Positions 1 to 11,758 are shown, counted from the first letter of the stretch. The stretch: DNA of 64,000 nt from Babesia bovis T2Bo (GCF_000165395.2 NC_067396.1:310001-374000); one strand, 5' to 3'. Notes: generated by a model from the sequence alone, not told the origin. Numbers and translations: made by a program.

Positions 1-1325
1 ACAACTGCACTAACCTTTGGCACACCTCCAACAAAGCGAATTGCTGCTGGGTATGCTTTACACTTGTATGTCTGTGGGCATTCCGCAAGGGGCATCCAGG
101 CGAAGGCAGCCTTCGGTTCCATTTTGGACCTGTCCCTTATAAATGATACGAAACCAAGTGGCAAATGGTTAGATTCAGATACCAACAAGTAAAGAGGGAC
201 TTCAGCCTCCATGGTTTCCAACATTAGTTCTAATTCTTCTGCACTTACACGTGGGATGTCTGCATCTGAGGTGGCCACTTCACTAACATCACTGTGGTCG
301 TAGCCAAGGTACAACTTCTGCCGTGCTTGCACGAACTCAAAGTCGTATTGGTAACAGTTTTCTGTGTTTTTGAATGCGATAAAGGCGTCCAGCGGATTGG
401 TACAACCGAAGCGTTGCATTTCTCTGTAGATAATGTCCACCTCGGTGCTTTCCGGCAGTGTGACACTCCCTTTTGATTCTTTCAGCAGCAATTGCTTTGC
501 TTTCACCACTTTGGATATTACCGATAACACGAATGCCTTGGTTACACCTTCATAGTGTTCCACTCCCGGGCACCTCGGGTACCCGCCGTCAAGAACGGCG
601 TTGTACATCATTTCCACTCCATTGATGTACATTTGCACTTGGTCGTCCTATAAACAGATTAATCTATAAACCAGATCCACGTTATTGTCCTACTGAATGA
701 CAGTAACCACTTCATGTCTCAATTAAAAGGCATATCACATGTATATATGAACTTTATAAGACAACAGATTAGCAATGAACCACGGTTTTGGTGTAAAGGC
801 CTTATGCCATTGATAGATTAATACACGGGCACAATAACAATGCACTAGACTAAGTGATAACTACAACGGGTAGTAATCATATTCACCACTTACGCTTTTA
901 AATCGATTGATGGCTTCATCAAGTGTTGCAGCATCCACACCAAACTCTTCGAGAACAGAATCCTGTACATTACGCAGCTTTATCTGGACCCATTCCTGAT
1001 CAAGAATGGCACGGACAGCATCTTTGGATAATGGAGTTTCACCATTGTGCGCCGCGGCAACGCTGTTGATCGAACTGATGATAGATGTCTACATCGTGTA
1101 ACACGCCTACCTGGCAATGTCATTGAAAACTAAGAATAGCGCCTTGGAGTTCTTTTGTAGTATAGGAATCAACTGGTATATATTGTCGAAAGAGGTCCCG
1201 AAACTCAATAACCAAGAGACTAGGCGATTTTTACGCCAATTGTTACAAGACAGCACACATGCTGCCGCAACAACAACTGCCAGAGTCGCAACCTCGATCC
1301 TGAGGTCCCTTCCCTTAGCAACCAT
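1..1325 (-). CDS. partial secreted/membrane protein, unknown function (3' end beyond window)
   Basis: I do not recognise this gene. The start is the ATG at 1325-1323. Exons are 1111-1325, 894-1074 and 647 down to the window edge, with introns at 1075-1110 (36 nt) and 648-893 (246 nt, long for this genome). All junctions are GT/AG and the frame is kept throughout. The N-terminus has a hydrophobic segment at about residues 11-27, ending in Cys, that looks like a signal peptide or signal anchor. The rest is soluble-looking with mixed charge and no motif I can name. No stop codon is seen before base 1, so the C-terminus is missing. It is divergent from TFIIS, with 108 bp between the two starts, which probably share a promoter region. 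The gene model is well supported by frame continuity; the function is open. Confidence 0.6.
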
Positions 1326-1433
1326 TATACATACATTAATTAAATGGCCATTAATTAAAAAATTCGTTCATTTCCCCATAGATGCTTGACGTGCCGATGG
1401 CTTAATGGAAGGCTTGCCATTCAGTCAATATCA

Positions 1434-2378
1434 ATGGCGGACCAAGAGTCGGTGGTAGCGATTCGTAAAGAAATTGAGGCCTTTATAGTCAAGCTAAAGG
1501 ATGGAACCTTTAGCAATGACGAGGTAAGTTACACACTGTTAATCATAATGCCTACACAGGTACATGCCGTGTTAGCCACGCTTCGGCGACTAGAAACCTT
1601 GGATATTGACAGAAGCATGCTTCAAAATACGCGCATAGGTGTAATATTGACAAAACTAAGTAAATACGATGTTGAAGGCATCGATGAGATCAAGAATCTG
1701 GCATCCAACTTGACCACTAGGTGGAAAGATTCATTGCGTAGGCAGGCTTCAGGCGACAACAGTCTTGAATCTAGTTCATCAAAGCGCAAAAAGAGCGATG
1801 CTTCTACAGATCAAGCTGCTGCTGAGCCCCGTTATCGTCATTCGTATCACAATGATGATATCCGTGATAAGGCAATTATATACCTTTTCAAGTCACTATT
1901 GGCGGGAAAGGAGAATGTGTATGACCATAAAAAGGCAGGTCGTTTAGCTTACGACATGGAAGCTGGTTTGTTTTCAAGATACCTCTATAATCAAAACAAT
2001 CAAAAGGATTATACACTTAAGCTGAAGTCGATTGCCTTTAACCTCAAGGACCCAAAGAACTCGACCTTCAGTGACAAGATATACAATGGAGATATAGAAC
2101 CGAGGTCGGTTGCTATTATGGAAGCTGCTGAAATGGCCAGTGAGGAGAAGAAGATGGAGCGCATAAACATACTACAGGAATCACTAGAGGCATGCCAGTC
2201 AGACTGGGCTGTGAAGAACATATTATTGTCCAAGGAGGGCAAGAAAAAAGGCCAGTTCAAGTGTTTAAAGTGTCATTCCATGGAAACTGTATATTACCAG
2301 CTTCAAACTCGGTCTAGTGATGAGCCCATGACCACATTCGTAACATGTCTTGAGTGCAACAATCGATGGAAGTTTTAA
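1434..2378 (+). CDS. transcription elongation factor TFIIS-like
   Basis: TFIIS binds stalled RNA polymerase II in the nucleus and stimulates cleavage of the nascent transcript. I place an in-frame 36-nt intron at 1524-1559 (GTAAGT...ACACAG), which the plain ORF reads through; the spliced protein is 302 aa. The N-terminus matches the TFIIS N-domain helical bundle. The middle (about residues 135-255) fits the polymerase-binding domain. The C-terminal ~40 residues form a zinc ribbon with two Cys-x2-Cys pairs and the sequence RSSDEPMTTF, corresponding to the catalytic acidic DE hairpin of the family. An upstream in-frame ATG at 1386 would add 16 residues, but the start at 1434 (MADQE...) fits the family better. 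It is divergent from the gene at 1-1325. Confidence 0.85.
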   Translation: MADQESVVAIRKEIEAFIVKLKDGTFSNDEVSYTLLIIMPTQVHAVLATLRRLETLDIDRSMLQNTRIGVILTKLSKYDVEGIDEIKNLASNLTTRWKDSLRRQASGDNSLESSSSKRKKSDASTDQAAAEPRYRHSYHNDDIRDKAIIYLFKSLLAGKENVYDHKKAGRLAYDMEAGLFSRYLYNQNNQKDYTLKLKSIAFNLKDPKNSTFSDKIYNGDIEPRSVAIMEAAEMASEEKKMERINILQESLEACQSDWAVKNILLSKEGKKKGQFKCLKCHSMETVYYQLQTRSSDEPMTTFVTCLECNNRWKF

Positions 2379-2401
2379 TGTTTCATGTATACATCGCATA
2401 A

Positions 2402-2736
2402 ATGAGATTAGGATATATCTTTGTGGGTATTCGCAAATATAATACAAGTCAACGCCAAGGCGTTTATATAGTTCAGTATGCGCGAATGGTACCTCTAGTT
2501 TTGGCATTGTGCCATATGAAAGAGTAAGGTACATAAAAACCAAAGTAGTATATCTACCAAAAAAACAGATTCGCTTTGTTTACGATACACATCCTCTAGT
2601 AGACCACAGGCATGACATTCCGTACTCTACGGCGCACAAGATATTACACATTGTGATTAACAAAAACCAGATACACGACTTAATATCTAGATTTGCTGTT
2701 AGATGTACAATAACGCTTAAGGACTCCAGAGCATAG
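2402..2736 (+). CDS. candidate small spliced gene, ~103 aa, unknown function
   Basis: I do not recognise this protein. An ATG at 2402 opens a frame that joins the downstream open frame (stop at 2734-2736) if a 23-nt intron at 2476-2498 (GTATGC...CTAG) is removed. The product would be about 103 aa, basic and rich in Ile, Val, Tyr and His, with no signal peptide. It sits 23 bp after the TFIIS stop and 65 bp before the next start, all on the same strand. An overlapping minus-strand ORF (2265-2543) competes with it but invades the conserved TFIIS zinc ribbon. The 23-nt intron is near the lower limit but resembles other tiny introns here. The call rests on frame continuity and density only. Confidence 0.4.
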
Positions 2737-2801
2737 CTTGCACATGCTCACCCAGAAAATGATGTAATAAAGATTAGATTACGTAATACCACGCCTTTAG
2801 G

Positions 2802-5177
2802 ATGGATTGGCGGTGCATAGGCATTTCATATGCACCGCCAACTGAGCAAACTCCTAGGAAGACATCTCACGGTGACATACATACCTCATCGGCTTATCCA
2901 TTCGACACTCCCAGCGATAATGCAAAGCCGCCAAAGTACCAAAGATGGCAGTACATTGTAGGAGTCAACCCCGAAGATCAGGCTTATTACTTACATCTCC
3001 TGGAAGGCAGTGCCAATACAGGTAATGTAATCAATACCAAGCCGCTGTCCATCGTGGATAAGGAAGCGCCATTACCTCGATACTATTCAGAAAGTATTGA
3101 TGCTGACTATCCCAATGAAACTCTCAAAAAACGTACGGAGGCGTATAAGCAGCCTACGCTGGATCACAGTGTTACGCCGTCATTGGACACTTGGCTCAAT
3201 TACATCGCAGTGAAGTCCAGGGAGCTCGTCGCCAACTTCCAGCGCAACGCCTTGGGGTTGCCAGAGTCTCTGCTCGCACGCATATCGTACAAGCAGGAAC
3301 TGGAAGTGGCAACTCAAAGTTGCGAGCTGTTGTCTAAGCTCAGTTACATAGTACAAAAAACTTCTAGTGTCCATTGGCGTGATACCAAGACAAATGCTGG
3401 GATAGCTTACATGTTTGTGATAATACTGTTTTATAAGGGTGTTATTATACCGGAATTTGACCACGTACTGGACACGGTAAAGTGGATTAAGACGTGGTCC
3501 AATGACTACCTACGTATCAATGATATTGAGCACAACTTGAGTGTTGAGGTCCATAGAGCCGTGTCTTTGGAGCCCGTGTTTTGGGAATACATGACAGGCG
3601 TTCTTCTACAGTCTAAAATGACTCACGCGAGATTCCTCAAGGTTACGCAATTCTTCTTAAAACATCTCACCGAGTCTCTAGATGATACGAATCGTGACAC
3701 CGTTGAGAATTCCATTATTATTTTACTTACGGAATGCATTTTGCCACGGTTACTTCTATCTGGGCATTACGACATAGCAGTTAACATTATACGCCAGTGG
3801 TTAGGGTACAATATCTTCGGTTCCATTGGCCGCCCTCACTTTGGTATCATGTCGAGGCACTACCTGCTCTATGATTTACTCAGCGTAAATAAGGAATGCC
3901 CAGTGGACAGAGGGTTGTTACTAGATTTGTGCGAGTTGGTGGATGAAATGCTAATGACACGAGAAGGAAACACTGAATTAGGCTACCTTGGCCCATTGGA
4001 CTATTGTAATGTAAATCCCGTGGATACTGTGCCATTCATACCTGTACCTCTTTCAAACAGTAATATTACCTCCTTGTTACTACGTATATTAGATCTCCTT
4101 GGATCCCAGTCTATAGATCGCTGCAGCAGTGAGTCGAAATGGTACAATTTCGTCAACGCCATTGTTATAAAGACGCAATGTTCATTGAATTTACAAACTC
4201 TCTTGTTGCTTCACGTGTTTATAGCACGTCCGAAGTCAATGCTTATATCGCACTTGCTCATGCTTGCTTGTGGTTCCAAGGAAGTGGCAAAGCTGTTGCT
4301 AGCACTTCATGTTAACCGCGCAGACCTCTGGGCCACATACTGCTTCATGGGATTGGATACCGATGAAGCCTATAGGGATTCCATCGAAGTATTCCCTTGT
4401 CATTACCCACTGCTGGTTGCATACACTACCTTCTGTTTAGAGCGTGGTATACCAACAAAACAAGCCATCGAGTATATAGTTGACTCCCTGGACAAGAAAG
4501 CCACGAAAAGTAGCGAGACTCTAGGTAGTATTATACCTTCGAAGGACTGCGCATTGGTGTTGCTATGGACGCTGAATAATGCAGATTATCTCACGATGAG
4601 AGGATACATGAGACAATGGAAGCTGAAAGTGAGTAAACTACGGGAGCAGGACCTGGTGCATGTCTTAAAGGCTGTTTGTTTGATGCCGGGGCTAAAAATG
4701 GGCCACAAGATGGCAGAGTACATAATTGGTCTTTATAGCAATAACGAGAAGCTCTGCACGATATATGTTAAGTATTGCATAGGCAGGGCCAACCGGCCAG
4801 CTATACGACGTATGCTGTCCAGGGAAATGGTGTTATCACAACTATCTATGGCAACTAGGCATATTGAACAAATAGTTAATTACTCCCTAGGTGGAAGGGT
4901 ATATACCGCTTCCGTAAGGCTCATGCTGTTGTCACGCATGGATACATGCCAGACGCCTGTGCATCTTATACTCCATGAGCCCATGCCCTTCCAATTACCG
5001 CATGTTAGATTGCTGGTTTATATACTGGAGAACACTCCCCGCGGCTGCGACGCCCTGGATCTAGTAGTTAAACATGCTGGATTTGCCAAAGTACTGTGGC
5101 TAATCCTCTTCAAACATCTCTTGGCATCTAGCGATATCGTTAAGGAGGATATGGAAATGCATGGAATTAACACATGA
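2802..5177 (+). CDS. large helical protein, possibly NRDE2-like
   Basis: This is a single-exon protein of 791 aa. After a low-complexity N-terminus, a stretch at about residues 48-92 and the following TWLNYIAVKSRELV segment are placed like the conserved N-terminal motif and first helical repeat of NRDE-2 proteins (nuclear factors linked to small-RNA silencing and RNA surveillance). The rest is alpha-helical, with Leu-rich segments that could be HAT- or TPR-like repeats. No catalytic motif, signal peptide or convincing membrane segment is visible. It converges on the WD40 gene with 76 bp between the stops. The NRDE2 assignment is inference from a weak resemblance; an unrelated helical scaffold is equally possible. 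Confidence 0.45.
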   Translation: MDWRCIGISYAPPTEQTPRKTSHGDIHTSSAYPFDTPSDNAKPPKYQRWQYIVGVNPEDQAYYLHLLEGSANTGNVINTKPLSIVDKEAPLPRYYSESIDADYPNETLKKRTEAYKQPTLDHSVTPSLDTWLNYIAVKSRELVANFQRNALGLPESLLARISYKQELEVATQSCELLSKLSYIVQKTSSVHWRDTKTNAGIAYMFVIILFYKGVIIPEFDHVLDTVKWIKTWSNDYLRINDIEHNLSVEVHRAVSLEPVFWEYMTGVLLQSKMTHARFLKVTQFFLKHLTESLDDTNRDTVENSIIILLTECILPRLLLSGHYDIAVNIIRQWLGYNIFGSIGRPHFGIMSRHYLLYDLLSVNKECPVDRGLLLDLCELVDEMLMTREGNTELGYLGPLDYCNVNPVDTVPFIPVPLSNSNITSLLLRILDLLGSQSIDRCSSESKWYNFVNAIVIKTQCSLNLQTLLLLHVFIARPKSMLISHLLMLACGSKEVAKLLLALHVNRADLWATYCFMGLDTDEAYRDSIEVFPCHYPLLVAYTTFCLERGIPTKQAIEYIVDSLDKKATKSSETLGSIIPSKDCALVLLWTLNNADYLTMRGYMRQWKLKVSKLREQDLVHVLKAVCLMPGLKMGHKMAEYIIGLYSNNEKLCTIYVKYCIGRANRPAIRRMLSREMVLSQLSMATRHIEQIVNYSLGGRVYTASVRLMLLSRMDTCQTPVHLILHEPMPFQLPHVRLLVYILENTPRGCDALDLVVKHAGFAKVLWLILFKHLLASSDIVKEDMEMHGINT

Positions 5178-5253
5178 AGCTAATGTATAAAGTGTGACCA
5201 TTGGGACATAGATGTACTATAAATACACTACCACGGGTATGCATACATCAAAC

Positions 5254-6463
5254 CTACATCATCATGCTTCCATCTTCCGAGACAGATAGCAGTGCGTATT
5301 CCCTATCGCTGCAAGGTAAGGCGGCAATGTCCAGGACAGTTGACTTGTGAGGCCTGTTTTTGGCAATTACCTTGCCATTCTTTATCGCAAACAATGCACC
5401 GAAAATGGAACTAGCAGCGATTACTGTAGATGAAGGTACCCAGAGTACCCTAGTCAGACGTTCAGATAAGAGAACCACATGTAGTTTGACCATGCGTTCA
5501 CAATCCCACGTAATGACTTTACCGTCATGACCAATACTTACAGCAAGTGTAGATTCAGACCCGGAGCAAAACTTAACGTCTTCTACAGTGTCTTCATGAT
5601 CATCCAGGAACGATGCGGTAACGGTATTCTTAGAGAGTTCTACAAAGTATAATCCTCCATCATAAAGACCGGCAATGGCCAACTGAACTGTGTTGTGACA
5701 GTCTACACATGTGATAATCTCACTGTGGAGATTCACATCAGCAACAGTACCCACGGTACCGTTGGAATATCGTACTACACTCAAATGCCCGTTGTCACCA
5801 CCCAGTACCGCAATGTTGTTACCATTGTAACTGCAGAATTTACCACATGAGTTATTGTCCGTGGTTGAGATGCACACTGAGGTCTCTGCCTTGGGATCCC
5901 AAATGTAAACCATGTGACCAGAGCCACCAAACATGACAGCACTGGAGTCCTGCAACCACGATATCCATTCAATACCTTCATTAGAACCGTTTACAGTAGA
6001 TATTTGCTCGTAGTTACCTCCCCTGCAAGAGTAGGCAGTGAAGAGACCATCCATACAACCCAGAGTTAAATATGCTCCATCTGGAGAATACGCACAGCAA
6101 CTGACAGTTTCAGCGAATGGACCCAAAACGGTTTCCTTAGAATCCGAGCTACCTGAAAAGTGATTAATGTATCATAAAACTTGAATTACCGTTGCTAGCA
6201 GCGAAGTCAACCACTAGACACTTGTCGTCCCTGGAGCCAACTGCCACATGGGCAATGCCGGGAAATGTAGGATGTACCGACAGTGCAATCAATTCAGAAT
6301 TAAACTCTTTGGTCCAACACACATATTTAGTGTCTATAGGCTTGCCGTGACCGGATACCTCATCTTCATCACTGTCTTCTACTACACAGTCGTCCTTTAC
6401 ATAGAAGACATCGTCTTCCACGGCGTCCTTTTCAAACACATCATCTGGGTTTTCATTCGCCAT
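5254..6463 (-). CDS. AAMP/Sqt1-type WD40 repeat protein
   Basis: Two exons (6190-6463 and 5254-6152) are separated by a 37-nt intron (6153-6189) and give a protein of 390 aa. The N-terminus is acidic (DDCVVEDSDEDEV). It is followed by about seven WD40-like blades, for example SCCAYSPDGAYLTLGCMDG, GIEWISWLQDSS and ITCVDCHNTVQLAIAGLYDG. The order and spacing resemble AAMP in animals and Sqt1 in yeast. Sqt1 is a dedicated chaperone that protects ribosomal protein uL16 (Rpl10) before 60S assembly. The start at 6463 (MANENPDD...) is preferred over an in-frame upstream start. It is divergent from PRP22, with 147 bp between starts. Membership in the WD40 superfamily is certain; the AAMP/Sqt1 orthology is likely. 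Confidence 0.7.
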
Positions 6464-6610
6464 TTTGGAAATAAATGTGTAAATCAATATTAGTTGTATT
6501 TATACGCTAAATTAGAAAGTGAACTACCCCCTCATGACGCACTAGAACAGCGTGTTTTCCAGCTCCATATAGTTTCCATAACATTTATATCAACATAATA
6601 TCGCATTGAA

Positions 6611-9600
6611 ATGTCACTAGAGGGTTTGCTCGAGCTGCAAAGCCTCAGTGTCAACGCCAAGGTTGCACAGATACTCAAGAATCATCTAGACACTGACCAT
6701 CCAGTAAGTACCATTGTTTCATCTAGAATACTTCACTGCAGGACTTGGTTGACTTCATCATACACTTAGCGAAACGCGCGCGGAATGCAACTGAGTTTAA
6801 CAAACTTCTAGATGAAAATGATGCTGAGATGCCCTTGGCACTTGGTGAACAGCTATTCAATACCGTGATGGCACTGAGCACAAACCAACCACGTGGTGGT
6901 ACGTTTCCCGATTATTTGATACTCTATTCATATCTAGGCACATGGGATGATATCATATCATCTGAAAATGATGATCGTCTCAACTTTCCCGCACTATGTA
7001 TGAAAAACATCGCAACGCAAACACAGGATATATATAAGTTAGAACCTAAAAAGGATGTAAGTATTTTGCGCATGTTTATATATATTCCAGGGCGAATTGT
7101 CTGAGGCTGCTAAGAAGTTGCTTGAACAGGAGACTGTTGCCAGCTACCAGAGAGACCGGGGGGATGATGTAAGATCAAGGAGCGACCGATATGCACGAGA
7201 TTATCATGATAGGGATAGATATAGTGACAGACACCATTCTCGTGGTGATGAATATAGGCATAGAGATCGTACTGAACGAGTATATCGCAACAGGGAGGAC
7301 AGAAGTAGAAGAAGTGCCAGCAGCAGTCCCGAGTCATTACCCTACCTAGATGATAAAGGTGCAATATTTAAGGGGCGAGTAACAAAAGTGGTAGAGTTTG
7401 GGGGTTTTGTAAGGTTCAAAAGTAAAAATGGCATTCACTCCGGTTTGGTCCACGTGTCTGAGATACTACCGGGAAATCGCAGACTTTCTGAAGCAAGTGA
7501 AGCCTTGAAAGAAGATATGGTAGTATATGTAAAGAAGATTGGTATGAAAAACGATAAAATAAGCTTATCAATGAAATCAGTTGACCAGAAAACAGGAAGA
7601 GACCTATGTAGTGGACACCAGGATTCCATGCAGTCTTATTACACCATGGGAGCCCCTATGTTGCAGAATACTGCATCAAGTTCTGACGCTATCTTAGATT
7701 ACTCCAATGGCATGGACGGCAGGAAGCGCCGTATGATGACTGACCTTGAGCGCTGGGAGCACCAGCAACTTGTAAACAGTGGCGTTCTCCCCAAGAGCGA
7801 ACGTGTTGCAATGGACCTGGCTGCTCAGCATGAACCTGAGTTAGATGAAGAAATAGATATCGAGATCAATGACGCGTGTCCCACGTTTCTGAAAGGACAG
7901 ACCAGAAGATCAGGTATGTCTGAGCGGTGCTTGTACTAACTCCTTTTGCAGGCATCGAACTGTCACCCATAAAGATTGTATCGAATCCTGAAGGATCACT
8001 AGCAAGGACTATCGCAACAAGTTCCACTATTGCCAAAGAGCGTAGGGAGACTGAACGTATGCAAGAGGACACTATACAGCGTTCTGCCGGTGCTGGCAGC
8101 ATGACCAACAACAGCACGTCGCAATTTATGGAAGAGCTGCGTCGCATGAATATGAAACAACGCAGAGAAGGTGCATTACATGATAAGCGAGATCCTGGCA
8201 CTCGGAAGGATGGCCACAATGCCATCAAGACTATCCAAGAACAACGGGAGTCTCTGCCAATCTTTGCATTGCGCGACGAGCTTTTGCAGGCAGTGCAAGA
8301 AAACGATATTTTAATTGTAGTTGGAGAGACAGGTAGCGGTAAGAGCACACAGATACCTCAGTACCTTGCTGAAAGCGGTTATACATCTGGGAGTGATGGA
8401 GAGTCCATGGTTATTGGTTGCACCCAACCAAGAAGGGTGGCTGCAATGTCTGTTGCCAAACGTGTGTCGGAAGAAGTTGGCTGCAGATTAGGGCAGGAAG
8501 TAGGTTATTGCATCAGGTTCGAGGATTGTACCACGAAAGATACGGTGATAAAGTTTATGACCGACGGTATGCTGCTTCGCGAGGTTTTACAAGATCCCTT
8601 GCTGGAACAATACGCTTGCATCATGCTAGACGAGGCACACGAACGTACCATTGCAACCGATGTTCTATTCGCACTCTTAAAGGTAAGCATCCACTTGACC
8701 GACGATGAACAGACAGCATAAATACACAGCTCTCTGGACAGGTACCGGTCGTATAGCAAAGTGCCAATAGTGCTTGCAGTGTGTTGTTATACATTAAGGT
8801 ATACTTGGCCACATCAATATGCAGAACTGCTGCAGCAAGCGTGAAAATTTCAAGTTAATAGTGACTTCCGCCACCCTGGAAGCTGAGAAGTTTTCGACGT
8901 ACTTCAACGATGCCAGCATCTTCTCTATACCGGGGCGCATGTTCCCCGTGGAGATACTTCACACCACTGACCAAGAAAGCGACTACATGGAGGCATCGCT
9001 GATTACCGTGCTCAATATCCATCTCAACGAGCCGGCAGGTGATATCCTACTGTTCCTGACCGGACAAGAAGAGATTGACGTGGCCTGCAGGACACTGCAT
9101 GAGCGTATGAAACGTCTGGAATCAATGTCACCTCCGCCGTTGATAATTCTGCCGGTATATGCAGCATTACCCGGGGAGATGCAAGGGGCAATTTTCGAGC
9201 CCACCCCGCCAGGATGCAGAAAGTGCGTTATCGCTACTAACATCGCGGAAGCGTCACTTACAATAGATGGTAAGCTACATACTTCCCGGTTCCTATTTTG
9301 TCCCAGGTATTTTCTATGTCATTGACCCTGGTTTTGCCAAGGTTAAGCGTTACAATCCGCGTACCGGGATGGAGTCTCTTGTGGTAGTACCTATATCGCA
9401 AGCCAGTGCTAAGCAGCGTGCTGGTAGGGCTGGAAGAACGGGCCCTGGAAAATGCTACCGACTATACACCGAGGATGCCTACAGATCTGAAATGCTGCCT
9501 ACAGCAGTACCGGAAATCCAGCGGACCAATTTGGCCAATGTGGTCATCCTATTAAAAGCAATGGGCATCAACGATTTCCTCAACTTTGATTTTATGGACA

Positions 9601-10444
9601 AGCCGCCTGTGGAGACTCTGATCGATGCTTTGGACAATTTGTACCATCTAGGCGCCTTGGATGATGAGGGCCTTTTGACCCGTTTGGGTCGCAAGATGGC
9701 TGAATTTCCAATGGACCCCAACCTAGCCAAGATGCTGCTGACGTCTGTAGACCTCGAGTGCTCCGATGAGGTTATCACCATTGTCTCCATGCTCTCGATA
9801 CAGAATATATTCTACAGACCACAGGACAAACAGGCGGAGGCTGACAGAGCGAAATCTAGATTTACACAAGCTGAAGGTGACCATTTGACGTTGCTCTATG
9901 TATATAATCAGTGGCGCAAGAACAAGTTTTCCTCTGTATGGTGTCATGAAAACTTTCTCCAGGTTAGTTGTTGCCATATGCTGACACTATCACTCAGTCA
10001 CGAGCACTCTTAAGGGCTCAGGATGTGAGGAAGCAGTTAATATCTATTATGGACAGGTATCGCTTCAAAGTGGTGTCTTGTGGCAACAATGCTGAGGTGA
10101 TTTCTAAATCAGTCTGTGCCGGATACTTCCATCATTCAGCTAGGAGGGACCCTCAAGAAGGCTATCGCACAATTGTAGATCAGCAAAATGTATTTATACA
10201 CCCGTCTTCCGCGCTGTATAACAGATCGCCAGAGTATGTCGTCTACCACGAATTGGTGATGACCACCAAGGAATACATGCGCGACCTCACTATAGTAAAG
10301 GCACAGTGGCTCTTGGAGTTAGCGCCTTCAATGTTCAAGCGCTCCGAAGGAGTGAGTAAGTCAAAGATGGGTCAGAAGATTGAGCCGCTCCATAACAAGT
10401 TCGAGGAGAAGGATGGCTGGAGGTTGTCAAAGCGCCGTGGCTAG
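6611..10444 (+). CDS. PRP22: pre-mRNA splicing DEAH-box RNA helicase PRP22/DHX8
   Basis: PRP22 releases spliced mRNA from the spliceosome. I rebuilt seven exons: 6611-6703, 6742-7056, 7091-7913, 7952-8682, 8825-9269, 9307-9962 and 9998-10444, giving 1169 aa. Domains in order are: a helical N-terminus, an Arg/Asp/Tyr-rich region, an S1 RNA-binding domain (~226-300, [20 protein letters not shown]), Walker [10 protein letters not shown] (~535), DEAH in MLDEAHERT (~636), SAT (~667), and motif [14 protein letters not shown] (~837), then the ratchet and OB domains. The S1 domain separates PRP22 from the other DEAH splicing helicases (PRP2, PRP16, PRP43). Intron 7914-7951 has a perfect TACTAAC branch-site motif at 7934-7940. 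Intron 8683-8824 (142 nt) is the longest. The reading frame is continuous across all junctions. Confidence 0.93.
7934..7940 (+). promoter_or_regulatory. canonical intron branch-site motif TACTAAC
   Basis: This is an exact copy of the yeast-consensus branch point, lying eleven bases before the 3' splice site (CAG at 7949-7951) of a 38-nt PRP22 intron. It shows that U2-type branch recognition can work in very short introns here. Most other short introns in the window lack an exact match. Confidence 0.7.
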
Positions 10445-10670
10445 GTGCTATCAATGTTACCTATATTACACCTGTGGTAATATTTGTGGCACAGTACTAT
10501 AGATAGAGCGTTCACTGTTGGAACGTAAGCTAATGTGGCCATACATAGGTCCATTAAATGTAATTCATGACCTAATGATTCATGTAAAAAGGACTACGTT
10601 CATAGTGTTCCGCCTAAGTTTTACACTTATAGGAACTAATATATATTGCGATTGGTGTTATATCACATCT

Positions 10671-11392
10671 CTAGCGCCCGATGTCGTCGTGTACCGATTC
10701 TGGTAACTCCCCGACCACAGATATGGCATAGCATCCTGGTATTACATCAACTGAGATATATTTTATAAATCAGATATAGCAAAATACCCAAGCTATTGTA
10801 GCGTGCAGCCCAAGATTTCTGTGGATCCATAATTGATAGTAACCCACTGAAATTAGCAGTAGTACAGTCTAGTGTCCTCCTCCTATCACCATCCATCTGT
10901 AGGTATGGACAGTTTGCACAGCCGCGTTCAAAAAACTGAATACAAATGAAACCGAAATCAATACAATGACAATCAAGTATCTACCGAATCCATTACGTAC
11001 CTGGTCCTCACTCATGATTAGACGGCATGATAGACAAGCACGTAATTTAAAAATAGCATGATCGCTATCACCACGGCGGGTACGTCTGATAAGTATTAAA
11101 TATGTAAAACAACATGAATAAAGAGATAACCGAACAAGCATATGTAATAAGCATGTTTTTTCAGACCCAGGTAAGTACCATGTCCAGAGAACCCAAACAG
11201 TAATACATGTTCAAAGCACACAAACAGTATTACATGACCAGACAAAATGTGAAAACAGTTTAAGACACAATATGTCAACTACATAACCATCTAGAAATTG
11301 GCATACCTTGGCACAAAATCGAATTTGCCACCGTAGTCTTCATTGTCATCTATTAATTCATCTTCTCTGTCCAAGTGATCGGACGAAAACAT
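10671..11392 (-). CDS. SPT4: transcription elongation factor SPT4 (four exons)
   Basis: SPT4 pairs with SPT5 (DSIF) to increase RNA polymerase processivity. No exon is long enough to stand out alone. Exons are 11307-11392, 11001-11085, 10788-10935 and 10671-10750, with introns of 221, 65 and 37 nt. They total 399 nt, or 132 aa. The core LRACLSC...GCANC...DCTTANFSGLLSIMDPQKSWAARY and the C-terminal PGCYAISVVGELP follow the SPT4 family closely. The zinc ligands are C46, C49, C63 and C66. An acidic extension of about 40 residues precedes the zinc finger, longer than in human SPT4. The gene converges with PRP22 and diverges from GLE1. Confidence 0.88.
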
Positions 11393-11758
11393 ATCTGTAT
11401 ATATTAAGGTGTTGAAAAATATAATCCCACCCCTTTGGCTCATGTTGGTAGATATAAAAGGCAGATTCTACGAGAAATGGTCTGTTATGTCACATCGATA
11501 TCCAATAGGGTATTACTGTTTCGACAGTATATATTGCGATGCTCTAAAAATAGCGTTCTATTATGTATATTAGTAAATATACACAAATACGTGCTTTAAG
11601 CACGATATTATGGAATGCTAGAGCCGTTATGGGTACCTTCTGTTATGACTCGATAGACTTTACTTCCACACACTTGATCTAACATAAGGGATACATAAGA
11701 TATAAAACTTAACATGCATAGATAGTGTGATATTTGCACTGAGGACTTAGTTTGAACT
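11393..11758. other. divergent intergenic region SPT4/GLE1
   Basis: This AT-rich stretch of 366 bp separates the SPT4 and GLE1 start codons. It presumably holds both promoters. I see no RNA gene, repeat or further coding frame. Confidence 0.5.

Noticed and set aside
2265..2543. 92-codon minus-strand ORF across the TFIIS 3' end
   Set aside because: It overlaps the highly conserved TFIIS zinc ribbon and has no recognised features.
7866..8348. 160-codon minus-strand ORF opposite PRP22
   Set aside because: It lies opposite conserved helicase sequence including Walker A and crosses a PRP22 intron; an antisense shadow.
10518..10706. 62-codon plus-strand ORF after PRP22
   Set aside because: It overlaps the last exon of SPT4 on the other strand, which has clear family similarity.
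10869..11141. Apparent small membrane protein on the minus strand (RYLIVIVLISVSFVF...)
   Set aside because: The hydrophobic stretch is the translated 65-nt SPT4 intron (10936-11000); splicing removes it and restores the SPT4 zinc finger.
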